DNA of 64,000 bases from Phycisphaerae bacterium. GTDB lineage: Bacteria > Planctomycetota > Phycisphaerae > Sedimentisphaerales > Anaerobacaceae. Position 1 is the first letter of the stretch; each line of letters begins with the position of its first letter. The stretch spans positions 1 through 64,000 of the forward strand of contig JAUWAY010000001.1 in assembly GCA_030601845.1 (NCBI GenBank), read 5' to 3'. Below the pieces are notes generated by a model. It saw only the letters and a list, made by a program, of their open reading frames with translations, was not told the DNA's origin and searched no databases. Below, piece after piece: positions 24,265 to 32,712 of the stretch. The position numbers and the translations under genes were made by a program.

Positions 24265-25332
24265 ATGAAGTCGAAAATCAGAAATCAGAAATCAGATGTC
24301 AGATGTCAGAAGTCAAATTCTGTCCTCTGTCTCCTGTCTTATGTCCTTTGCACCGTGTGCCTGAGTGTTGTGCTCTTTTCGGGCTGTGGTAGTGATGAAG
24401 ATGGAGATGGAGGTGTGAAGGTATTAAAGCTGGCTCACGGCCTGGATACAACCCATCCGGTGCACAAGGCGATGGTGTTTATGGCAGAAAAAGTCAAGGA
24501 AAAATCCGGCGGCAGATTGCGGGTCGATATTTATCCCAGTGAACAGTTAGGCAATGAGCGCGAGTGCATCGAGCAATTGCAATTAGGCGGCCTGGACATG
24601 ACTAAAACCTCCTCGTCGCCGCTGGAAAGCTTCGTTCCAATAATGAAGGTTCTCGCCCTTCCTTATCTTTTCAGGGATTCCGACCATTACTGGAAGACAC
24701 TGCTGGGGCCCACAGGTAAAGAGTTGCTCGCCGCCGGCATGCCGGTAGGTCTGAAAGGTCTATGTTTTTATGATGCCGGCGCTCGCAGTTTCTACACCAC
24801 CGACCGGCTTGTCAAAACTCCCGCCGACTTAAAGGGTATGAAAATCCGCGTTCAGCAGAGCCCTATGGCCATCCAGATGATTAAGGCAATGGGGGCTTCA
24901 GCAACGCCTATTGCCTGGGGCGAACTTTATACCTCGCTGCAGCAGGGAGTAGTGGACGGCGCCGAAAATAATCCACCCAGTTTTTACACTTCGATGCACT
25001 ACGAGATTTGTAAATACTACATACTTGATGAGCACACCCGTCCGCCGGATGTGCTGCTGATAAGCGTATCGATATGGAACAAGCTCTCGCCGGAATTCCA
25101 GACCATCCTGCAGGCCGCGGCCGATGAGTCCGTAATCTATCAGCGCAAGCTCTGGGCAGAAATGGTGGATAAGTCCTTAGAGGACGTTCAAAAACCCAGA
25201 GCTAACAGGCCCGGCGTAATAATAATCCGACCGGACAAAAAACCCTTCCGCGACGCCGTACAATCAATGTGGACCGAATATCAAGCCACGGAAATAGGTG
25301 AGCTCGCAAAGAAAATTCAGGCAGATAAATGA
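24265..25332 (+). CDS. dctP: TRAP transporter solute-binding lipoprotein (DctP family)
   Basis: 355 residues. It binds an acidic solute outside the inner membrane and hands it to the DctQM permease. DctP features: [16 protein letters not shown], the [29 protein letters not shown] segment, [18 protein letters not shown] (family signature with the substrate-binding Arg) and [30 protein letters not shown]-like sequence. A lipobox LFSGC ends the signal. The first about 25 residues ([15 protein letters not shown]) are encoded by ATCAGAAATCAGA/TCAGATG short-period repeats, like those at 61040-61155. A strong AGGAGG site precedes the ATG. Neighbours suggest a uronate or ketogluconate substrate (inference). 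Confidence 0.93.
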   Translation: [355 protein letters not shown]

Positions 25333-25361
25333 AATGTGAAACATTTAACATTTAACATGTA

Positions 25362-25871
25362 ATGTTTGCCAAAGTTAAAAAAATACTGGACCGAACTCTT
25401 GAAGTGCTCGTTACCGTCGTAATGCTTGTGCTGGTAGTGGACGTGGTCTGGCAGGTCTTTACCCGATATATCCTGAGGAACCCGAGTTCCTGGACCGAGG
25501 AGCTGGCGACGTTTTTAATGATCTGGGTTGGGCTGCTCGGGGCCAGCGTCGCATTAAACAGAAACGCCCATTTGGGAATTGATTATTTTACCCTGAAGCT
25601 CTCACCTGAAAAACGTTTATACACGCAATTACTTGTCTTTTTCTGCATCGCAGCATTTTCACTGCTTGTTATGGTGATAGGCGGCATCAAGCTTGTGTGG
25701 ATAACGCTACAAACCAACCAGGTTTCGCCGGCGCTGGGGCTGAAGATGGGACACGTGTATCTGGCAGTGCCCATAAGCGGTGCCTTCCTTGCATTATATA
25801 GTACGGAGTTCTTTATCGAAAAAATCACAACTCTTGCCAGCGGTAAGCAGATTAGTCAGCCACACGACTAA
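25362..25871 (+). CDS. dctQ: TRAP transporter small permease (DctQ family)
   Basis: 169 residues with four transmembrane helices. The conserved DctQ loop RYILRNPSSWTEELATFLMIWVGLLGAS and the RNAHLGIDYF motif are clear. It bridges the binding protein and the large permease. No Shine-Dalgarno site is visible; the ATG follows a CATTTAACATTTAACATG repeat. The gene sits 29 bases after dctP. Confidence 0.93.
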   Translation: MFAKVKKILDRTLEVLVTVVMLVLVVDVVWQVFTRYILRNPSSWTEELATFLMIWVGLLGASVALNRNAHLGIDYFTLKLSPEKRLYTQLLVFFCIAAFSLLVMVIGGIKLVWITLQTNQVSPALGLKMGHVYLAVPISGAFLALYSTEFFIEKITTLASGKQISQPHD

Positions 25872-25892
25872 ATCAACAGCGGCAATGGACTG

Positions 25893-25950
25893 ACCCGTCG
25901 GCTTTTGGGTCCCCATTTCGCGTTTTGTTGCGAAAGGGGGCGCGTGAAGC
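25893..25950. repeat. Palindromic repeat between dctQ and dctM
   Basis: CCCCATTTCGCG...TTGCGAAAGGGGGCGCG forms an imperfect inverted repeat in the 97-base gap. It belongs to the set of intergenic palindromes common in this window. Confidence 0.5.
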
Positions 25951-25968
25951 TTAATCGAAGCCAATTAT

Positions 25969-27279
25969 ATGACCACGGAAACAGCAGCGATTTTAGTATT
26001 GGTTTTTAGCTTTATCATACTGCTGGTATTGAACGTGCCGGTGGCGTTCTGCATGGGTATCTGCACGCTCCTGGGCGTTCTTATATTAGGTGACCTTCCG
26101 GCATTTCTGATAATAGCTCAGAAAATGGCCACCGGTATCGATAGTTTTGCACTGCTGGCAATACCATTTTTTATTTTGGCCGGCTTGTTTATGGGCCGAG
26201 GCGGTATCGCCAGGCGGCTTATAGACTTTGCCAATGTGCTGGTCGGAAGATTTCGAGGCGGTCTGGCCTTCGTGAATATTCTGACCTGTATGTTATTCGG
26301 CTCAATTTCAGGCTCGGCGGCGGCGGCAGTATCCTCGGTAGGAGGTTTTATGATTCCACTGATGAACAAAATGGGCTACCACAGGGATTTCAACGCATCG
26401 ATAAGCATTACCGCCGCTACCACGGGGCTTCTGATACCGCCAAGCAATGTAATGATTGTTTACTCCTTGGCGACCGGCGGAATAGTTTCTATTGCTGCAA
26501 TCTTTATTGCCGGAATTTTGCCCGGAATACTCGTCGGATTGGGGCTTATGGTGGTCGCCGGTATCATCTCAGCACGACACAAATACGGTAAGGGAGAGCG
26601 ATTCGGATTAAAGGAAGCGGTTATCCGCTTCCTGAAAGCCATTCCGGCACTGCTGCTGGTCGTCATTGTCCTGGGCGGAATCCTTAGCGGAATATTCACA
26701 GCGACCGAGGCCTCGGCTATCGCCGTTGTTTACGCTTTTGTCCTCTCGGTATTCGTATATCGCGAGGTGAAAATGAAAGACCTGCCGACTATAATACTTC
26801 AGTCTGCAGTTACCACAGCAGTGGTTTTTATGTTAATCGCCACTTCAATGGCGATGAGCTGGTTTCTGGCCCGCCAGAATATTCCTCAGAATATCAGTGC
26901 GTTTTTACTCGGCTTAACCAGCAATAAAATAGCCCTTCTGCTGATTATAAATCTTATGCTTCTTGTGGTCGGCACGTTTATGGATATGACGCCTGCTGTT
27001 CTGATTTTCACCCCGATTTTTCTGCCCATCGTCTCTGCTTTAGGAATGCACCCGCTGCATTTTGGCATAATCCTGATTATGAATCTGTGTGTCGGGCTCT
27101 GCACTCCTCCGGTGGGCACAGTTCTGTTTCTTGGCTGTGGGATAGCCAATACAACTGTAACAAAAATAATGCGCTTCCTGCTGCCGTGTTTCGCAGCAAT
27201 GATTACCGTGCTGTTCATATGCACATATACTCCCTGGATTGCACTGTGGTTGCCCAGGCTATTCGGACTTATACAATAA
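25969..27279 (+). CDS. dctM: TRAP transporter large permease (DctM family)
   Basis: 436 residues with about 12 transmembrane helices. Family signatures: LLAIPFFILAGLFMGRGGIARRLIDFANVLVG, SISGSAAAAVSSVGGFMIPLM, and GLLIPPSNVMIVYSLATGG. It couples sodium entry to solute uptake. Forms a complete dctPQM set with the two preceding genes. Confidence 0.95.
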   Translation: MTTETAAILVLVFSFIILLVLNVPVAFCMGICTLLGVLILGDLPAFLIIAQKMATGIDSFALLAIPFFILAGLFMGRGGIARRLIDFANVLVGRFRGGLAFVNILTCMLFGSISGSAAAAVSSVGGFMIPLMNKMGYHRDFNASISITAATTGLLIPPSNVMIVYSLATGGIVSIAAIFIAGILPGILVGLGLMVVAGIISARHKYGKGERFGLKEAVIRFLKAIPALLLVVIVLGGILSGIFTATEASAIAVVYAFVLSVFVYREVKMKDLPTIILQSAVTTAVVFMLIATSMAMSWFLARQNIPQNISAFLLGLTSNKIALLLIINLMLLVVGTFMDMTPAVLIFTPIFLPIVSALGMHPLHFGIILIMNLCVGLCTPPVGTVLFLGCGIANTTVTKIMRFLLPCFAAMITVLFICTYTPWIALWLPRLFGLIQ

Positions 27280-27354
27280 ACGCAAAAGAGTCAGATACGT
27301 TTCTTGGGCCGCGGTTCGCGGAAGACCAAATTGCCTTCTAAAAAATGTACCTGA

Positions 27355-27392
27355 CCCCCCTTGCTTGTTTTGCGCAAGCAAAACAGCGGGGT
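27355..27392. repeat. Palindromic repeat upstream of the glycosidase-esterase gene
   Basis: CCCCCC, then TGTTTTGC-GCAA-GCAAAACA, then GCGGGG is a strong hairpin, the same type as the one at 17681. It lies before the true start at 27453, and the track ORF reads through it. Confidence 0.65.
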
Positions 27393-27452
27393 GACCCTCT
27401 CGGTTATGTGTTTCGCAGAAAAGGTTACAGTAATTTTGGAAAGGAGAAAGAA

Positions 27453-30400
27453 ATGAGACGGGAGACGTTCTTAAATCGAGTATTCGCTATATCCATACTT
27501 TTGGCATTAGTAACACTGTTCGTCTCAACAACGGTGGCTGAAGGAGCAAAGACTACCTCCGACAAAATCGAGCGTTGGGGGATTTTTGAGGTTTCGCTTA
27601 AAGGGCCTTCCGGCGGAAATCCTTTTATCGATGTGGAGTTGAGCGCTCAGTTTAGGCAGGGCAGCCGTGTCTTTGAGCCGGCTGGTTTCTACGATGGGAA
27701 TGGTGTGTATCGTGTGCGTTTTATGCCGGATGAGCTGGGCGAGTGGAGATACCTAACAAAGAGTAACCGCAGCGAGCTGGATGGTAAGACTGGTAAATTT
27801 ACCTGCGTTAAACTGTCGCCGGGCAATCACGGGCCCGTTCGCGTACGAAATACCTGCTACTTTGCCTATGCCGATGGCACGCCCTATTTTCAAATCGGCA
27901 CGACCTGCTATGCCTGGGTTCATCAGCCGGATGCGATGGAAGAACAGACTCTGGCCACGCTCCGGGATGCACCTTTTAATAAAATGCGTATGTGCGTTTT
28001 CCCCAAGGACTATGTTTACAATAAGAACGAGCCGCAGTATTACCCGTTTGAAGGGAAACCGCCGAAAGACTGGGATTATAGCCGCTTCAATCCCGAATTC
28101 TTTCGGCATTTTGAGCAGCGGGTGGGGGATTTGCGGGAATTGGGAATAGAGGCGGACATCATCCTTTTCCACCCCTACGATCGCTGGGACTTTTCCAGGA
28201 TGAATTCCGAGACCGACGACCGCTACCTGCGCTACATCGTTGCCCGGCTGTCGGCCTACTGCAATGTGTGGTGGTCTATGGCCAATGAGTTCGACCATAT
28301 GTTTAAGATAGAGAATAAGCAGATGGCTGACTGGGACAGGTTCTTCCAAATCGTTCAAAAGAACGATCCATATAATCGTCTTCGCGGTATTCACAACGGC
28401 CGCGTATGGTACGACCACACAAAGCCCTGGGTTACCCACGCCAGCATCCAGAGCTCAGACCTTGCAAGCGGTAAAGAATGGCGGAATAAATATCGAAAAC
28501 CGATTGTATTCGATGAATGCAAATACGAAGGTAACATCCCGAAGGGCTGGGGAAGTATCACGGCCATTGAGATGGTTCGGCGGTTCTGGCTCGGGACACT
28601 GTCGGGCTGCTATGTCGGCCACGGCGAAACTTACCTGCATCTGCAGGATTTGCTGTGGTGGTCCAAGGGCGGCGTGCTCCGCGGCGAAAGCCCGGTAAGG
28701 ATTGCCTACCTGAAGGATTTTATGGCCGATGCCCCACCGTTTGAACAATTAGTACCCATCCCTGCAAAAGCAGGGACCTCCGAAAACGACTTGTATGTTC
28801 TGGCCAAGCCAGGCCAGTATTACCTGGTCTATTTCGTCAATCCTCAAACGATCACGCTGGATTTGACAGGCAATCAGCCGTACAAAATCGACGGCATCGA
28901 CCCCTGGGAAATGAAGCTGGCTCCCATCGGCACCGCCGGTGCCGGTAAGTACACTTTCTCCTCATCCCGTTCGGACTATATCTATCGCTTCACACCGTAT
29001 CGAGCGGGTGAGAAGATTCGGCCCGAAGCCAGGGCAACAGCAAATAAAACTCTGGGTTCGGTGCCGCTTGAAGTAAAATTCTCGGCGGCGGGAAAACTAA
29101 AGCAGCACTGGGACTTCGGCGACGGCACTTCTTCCAGCGAAGCCAATCCCACCCACACGTACAAAAGGTTCGGCCGGTACACCGCCACCCTGACCGTAAC
29201 CGACGACGAGGACGCATCGGCCACCACGGCGCTATCGATTAATGTCCTGCCGGGTGCCCCGAAGGACCTGGGCCAATACAAGGCCTGGCCCGGTTCGCAT
29301 TCGGGTCTGGTCTTTTTGTGGGGCAACAACGAACAGAGCAACCGCATTGTTGACAGCGATGGAAAGACTGTTAGGACCTGCCGGGTCGAGGCGCGTGGCA
29401 AGGCGAAGCTCGGGCGGCGGTCCGAGATGGATATTGCCGGCGGGGCGTTCCTGGCCAGGGACATCAACAATGAACTTCTTAGTGCGTGCAAACTCAGCAA
29501 CCAGCTTACAATTGAAGCAGTTATCACGCCGGACAACATTAACCAGCGCGGACCGGCCCGCATCGTCACTTTCTCCAAAGACAACAGCTCGCGCAACTTC
29601 ACCATCGGCCAACAGGGCAAGACACTCGTGCTGCGCCTGCGCACGCCAGAGACCGGCCCCAATGGCTTAAATCCCCAGGTGAATCTCTGCAAGGTCAAGG
29701 CCGGTGAGGTTCTTCATCTGCTCGTCAGCTATTTTCCGGGCCATCTGTATTGTTACGTTAACGGCAAGGAGGTATTCACAAGTACCGATATCCAGGGTGA
29801 CTTCAGCAACTGGGAGAATTATGAGCTGCTGTTTGGCGATGAATACAACGGCGGACGGAGCTGGGCCGGTCAGATTAAGGCTGTGGCGATATACAATCGT
29901 TTCGTCGGCCCCGAGGAGACCGCTCATAAACACGCCCTTTACAACAAGCACCTCAAAAATCCCAAGCCAACTCCGGACGACATTGGGAAACCTCAGCAAT
30001 CCCAGCGCAAGAAAAACCCGGACGCAAAGGTAAAATCCACCCGGACGCCGCCGAGCTATGCGGATGTCAGGTACGGCCGGTATGAACGAAACGTCCTGGA
30101 TTTCTGGAAAGCTGAATCACTTGCTCCAACACCCGTGCTTGTCTATTTTCACGGCGGCGGGTTTCGGGGAGGCGATAAGAAGAGCTACAACCCCTTTTTC
30201 CTCCAATCCTGTATGGCCTCCGGCATCTCCTTTGCGGCGGCCAACTACCGTCTGTCCGGCCAGGCCGAGTATCCGGCCCAGATGCACGACAGTGCGCGTG
30301 CCATCCAGTATCTCCGGTCAAAAGCCAAGCAGTGGAATATCGATCCGGCCCGCATCGCAGCGTTCGGAGGCTCAGCAGGGTCGGGCATCTCGCTGTGGCT

Positions 30401-30875
30401 TGCCTTCCACGATGACCTCGCCGAGCCACAAAGCAACAACCCCGTGGCACGTCAGTCGAGCCGGCTGAACTGTGCGCTGGCGATGCAGATGCAGTGCACC
30501 TATGACCCACGCGAAATCAAGAAGATAGTCCCCGGAAATGCCTATGACCACCTCGCCCTCAAGCAGTTGTTTGGTCTACCCGACGACTGGGACTGGGACG
30601 CCGATGAGGTGGACGAGACTCTTTCGGCAAGATTGAAGGACGCTTCGCCAATCACGCATCTGACCAGAGACGACCCACCCGTATTCCTCTACCACCGCAA
30701 GGCACAGGAAACTCCCGGCAACATTCATCACGCCAACTTCGGAAGACACCTGAAAAAAGCTATGGACGAGCTTGGCATCGAATGCATCCATCGCTTGGAC
30801 AGCGACTATGAGAACTCGGAAGCTGCGTCCAGGGACATGGCACAGTTCATCAAAAAGCATCTTGGCGTGCGATGA
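27453..30875 (+). CDS. Secreted multidomain glycosidase (DUF5060/DUF4038) with PKD, LamG and C-terminal esterase domains
   Basis: About 1,140 residues from [19 protein letters not shown] just upstream fixes this start. After a signal peptide come DUF5060 (about 35-105, [16 protein letters not shown]), a DUF4038-type (beta/alpha)8 glycosidase domain like GH140 apiosidases (about 125-450; [32 protein letters not shown] with a likely catalytic Glu), a DUF5605-like beta domain, a PKD domain ([18 protein letters not shown]), a LamG/concanavalin-like domain, and an alpha/beta-hydrolase domain with HGGGF oxyanion motif and GGSAGSG nucleophile elbow. A pectin side-chain glycosidase joined to a deacetylating esterase is plausible (inference). 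Confidence 0.85.
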   Translation: MRRETFLNRVFAISILLALVTLFVSTTVAEGAKTTSDKIERWGIFEVSLKGPSGGNPFIDVELSAQFRQGSRVFEPAGFYDGNGVYRVRFMPDELGEWRYLTKSNRSELDGKTGKFTCVKLSPGNHGPVRVRNTCYFAYADGTPYFQIGTTCYAWVHQPDAMEEQTLATLRDAPFNKMRMCVFPKDYVYNKNEPQYYPFEGKPPKDWDYSRFNPEFFRHFEQRVGDLRELGIEADIILFHPYDRWDFSRMNSETDDRYLRYIVARLSAYCNVWWSMANEFDHMFKIENKQMADWDRFFQIVQKNDPYNRLRGIHNGRVWYDHTKPWVTHASIQSSDLASGKEWRNKYRKPIVFDECKYEGNIPKGWGSITAIEMVRRFWLGTLSGCYVGHGETYLHLQDLLWWSKGGVLRGESPVRIAYLKDFMADAPPFEQLVPIPAKAGTSENDLYVLAKPGQYYLVYFVNPQTITLDLTGNQPYKIDGIDPWEMKLAPIGTAGAGKYTFSSSRSDYIYRFTPYRAGEKIRPEARATANKTLGSVPLEVKFSAAGKLKQHWDFGDGTSSSEANPTHTYKRFGRYTATLTVTDDEDASATTALSINVLPGAPKDLGQYKAWPGSHSGLVFLWGNNEQSNRIVDSDGKTVRTCRVEARGKAKLGRRSEMDIAGGAFLARDINNELLSACKLSNQLTIEAVITPDNINQRGPARIVTFSKDNSSRNFTIGQQGKTLVLRLRTPETGPNGLNPQVNLCKVKAGEVLHLLVSYFPGHLYCYVNGKEVFTSTDIQGDFSNWENYELLFGDEYNGGRSWAGQIKAVAIYNRFVGPEETAHKHALYNKHLKNPKPTPDDIGKPQQSQRKKNPDAKVKSTRTPPSYADVRYGRYERNVLDFWKAESLAPTPVLVYFHGGGFRGGDKKSYNPFFLQSCMASGISFAAANYRLSGQAEYPAQMHDSARAIQYLRSKAKQWNIDPARIAAFGGSAGSGISLWLAFHDDLAEPQSNNPVARQSSRLNCALAMQMQCTYDPREIKKIVPGNAYDHLALKQLFGLPDDWDWDADEVDETLSARLKDASPITHLTRDDPPVFLYHRKAQETPGNIHHANFGRHLKKAMDELGIECIHRLDSDYENSEAASRDMAQFIKKHLGVR

Positions 30876-31482
30876 GCGGATAGGTGCGGGAAAAAACTTT
30901 TTCAGAAGCTCCAAAGGGCCATCCTGGCACAGATTTGGCGTTTTTGAGCACGGTTTTTCGTGATCAAAGGCGTTTTTGCACCCTATCTGGGCCAAAAATT
31001 ATACAAATTTGGCAAAAAAATTATTGCCACCGGCACGTTGGACGATTATTATAATGGGTTTAGCTATAGGCATTAATGGCTGCCAAAGTTAAGTTAAAGG
31101 CGCTGTCAAGGAATGGTTTTGACGGGATTGGCGAACAGTGCAGAGTAGACGAATAATTGACTCGCGAGGCTGCGACCGTATGCAAATGGTGGCCTGGAAA
31201 TTGATGTTTCTACCTCAGAAGCCAAGAGATGAACGAGGTTTGTTGCTGGGGAACCCTGCAAGGGGATTGCCCCTACCGGAGGTGGATGATGTGATGTAAA
31301 GGCACTATGACCTCTGTTCGGTTTTGGTGTGTGGCGGAGCTCTATTTTGCAAGGGGAGCCCAAAACCCAATAAAGGGTGTTTTGGCAATCCCAATAAACG
31401 CAAAATATGAGCTTCTGTATGAAGTGGAAACTTGGATAGTTTCCTTTTTTTATTTTTTGGCACGAAAGTTTGGGAAAGGCCA
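30876..31482 (+). other. Long leader region upstream of nusA
   Basis: No supportable coding frame in about 600 bases. A TATAAT box occurs at about 31049 without a well-placed -35. Downstream are repeat-like palindromes (GGGGAACCCTGCAAGGGG and GGGGATTGCCCC near 31240-31275; AACCCAATAAAGGGTG near 31366). No rimP gene precedes nusA, unlike in many bacteria. The stretch 31060-31470 may be a transcribed leader of the nusA operon, but no known RNA was recognised. Confidence 0.4.
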
Positions 31483-32712
31483 ATGAGTCAGGAATTATTA
31501 AGAATTGTGGACAACCTTGCACGGGATAAGAATATCGACAGGGAGTCTATATTTGTCGATTTGGAAGAAGCTATGATTTCGGCGGTCAGAAAGCATTTTG
31601 ACGAGCCGGACAGCGAAATAACCGTACATATCGACCGCACCACCGGCGAGATCACCGCTACCAAAGACGGCGTGCAAATCGATATAAAACAGCTTGGCCG
31701 AATCCCTGCACAGACGGCCAAGCAGGTGATGATACAGAAGATAAAGGCCGACGAAAGAGATAGTATCTATGCCGAGTTCATCCAGAGAAAAGGCCAGATC
31801 GTAAGCGGCTCGGTCGTGCGATACGAAAGCGGAACTCTAATTGTTGATTTGAACCATCGAACCGAAGCCTTTATGCCAAAAACCGAACAGATAATGGGCC
31901 AGACCCATCGACCGGGCGAGAGAATTCGATGCCTGATTCTTGATGTCAAAGAAGCTGCAAATCAGGTCAAGATTATCCTCTCCCGAACGCATCCTGATTT
32001 TATCCGCAAGCTGTTCGAGCTGGAGGTGCCGGAAATTATGGAAAATATTATCGAAATACAGGCGATGGCACGAGAAGCCGGCTACCGTACCAAGGTTGCG
32101 GTTGCTTCGCTTGATGACAAGGTTGACCCTGTCGGGGCGTGCGTCGGTGTCAGAGGCAGCAGAATAAAGAACGTAGTTGATGAACTCGGCGGCGAAAAAA
32201 TAGATATTGTACGCTGGAACGATTCCTCGCAAGTGCTTATCGCAAATGCTTTGATGCCGGCAAAGGTAAGTGAAATTGCTCTTTGCTTTGAACTGGGAAG
32301 GGCGACCGTGGTAGTAGATGAGGACCAGCTTAGCCTGGCTATCGGCAAACACGGCCAGAACGTTCGGCTGGCTGCGAGACTGACCCGCTGGGATATCGAT
32401 ATACTAACACCTGACGAATACAATGAAGGCATTGAATTACTGACAAGCTGCATCAAGAGCATAGAAGCTGCTGATGATACGGTGATTGACAGGCTGATAG
32501 CACTGGGTGTTATATCCGTTTTGGATCTGGAGGATGTAGGAACCGAACCTCTGATTAACGAGCTGAACATCGACGCCGAGCTGGCTGAAAAATTGGTTGC
32601 GAAAGCAATCGAAGATGCGAAGCTCATGGCGGCTGAGTCGAAAAAGAACCAGGCGGAAAACCTGCTGCAACAGGAAGAAAAAATAGAGGATACCCAAAAA
32701 CGTGAAGCGTGA
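31483..32712 (+). CDS. nusA: Transcription termination/antitermination factor NusA
   Basis: About 409 residues from MSQELLRIVDN; the track start at 31432 adds a hydrophobic leader that does not belong. NusA binds RNA polymerase and RNA to control pausing, termination and antitermination. Order: N-terminal RNAP-binding domain (DLEEAMISAVRKHF), S1 domain (GQIVSGSVVRYESGTLIVDL), KH1 and KH2 (EVPEIMENIIEI, DPVGACVGVRGSRIKNVV, LAIGKHGQNVRLAARLTRW), and a single C-terminal helix-hairpin region. It heads the nusA-infB-rbfA translation cluster and overlaps infB by four bases if the GTG is used. Confidence 0.96.
   Translation: MSQELLRIVDNLARDKNIDRESIFVDLEEAMISAVRKHFDEPDSEITVHIDRTTGEITATKDGVQIDIKQLGRIPAQTAKQVMIQKIKADERDSIYAEFIQRKGQIVSGSVVRYESGTLIVDLNHRTEAFMPKTEQIMGQTHRPGERIRCLILDVKEAANQVKIILSRTHPDFIRKLFELEVPEIMENIIEIQAMAREAGYRTKVAVASLDDKVDPVGACVGVRGSRIKNVVDELGGEKIDIVRWNDSSQVLIANALMPAKVSEIALCFELGRATVVVDEDQLSLAIGKHGQNVRLAARLTRWDIDILTPDEYNEGIELLTSCIKSIEAADDTVIDRLIALGVISVLDLEDVGTEPLINELNIDAELAEKLVAKAIEDAKLMAAESKKNQAENLLQQEEKIEDTQKREA

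Noticed and set aside
27753-28439. 228-residue minus-strand ORF
   Set aside because: Antisense to the glycosidase domain; no ribosome site or recognised family.
30876-31482. SRP RNA, 6S RNA or tmRNA upstream of nusA
   Set aside because: None of the conserved motifs I know (for example GGAAGCAGCCAAGG of SRP RNA) is present on either strand.
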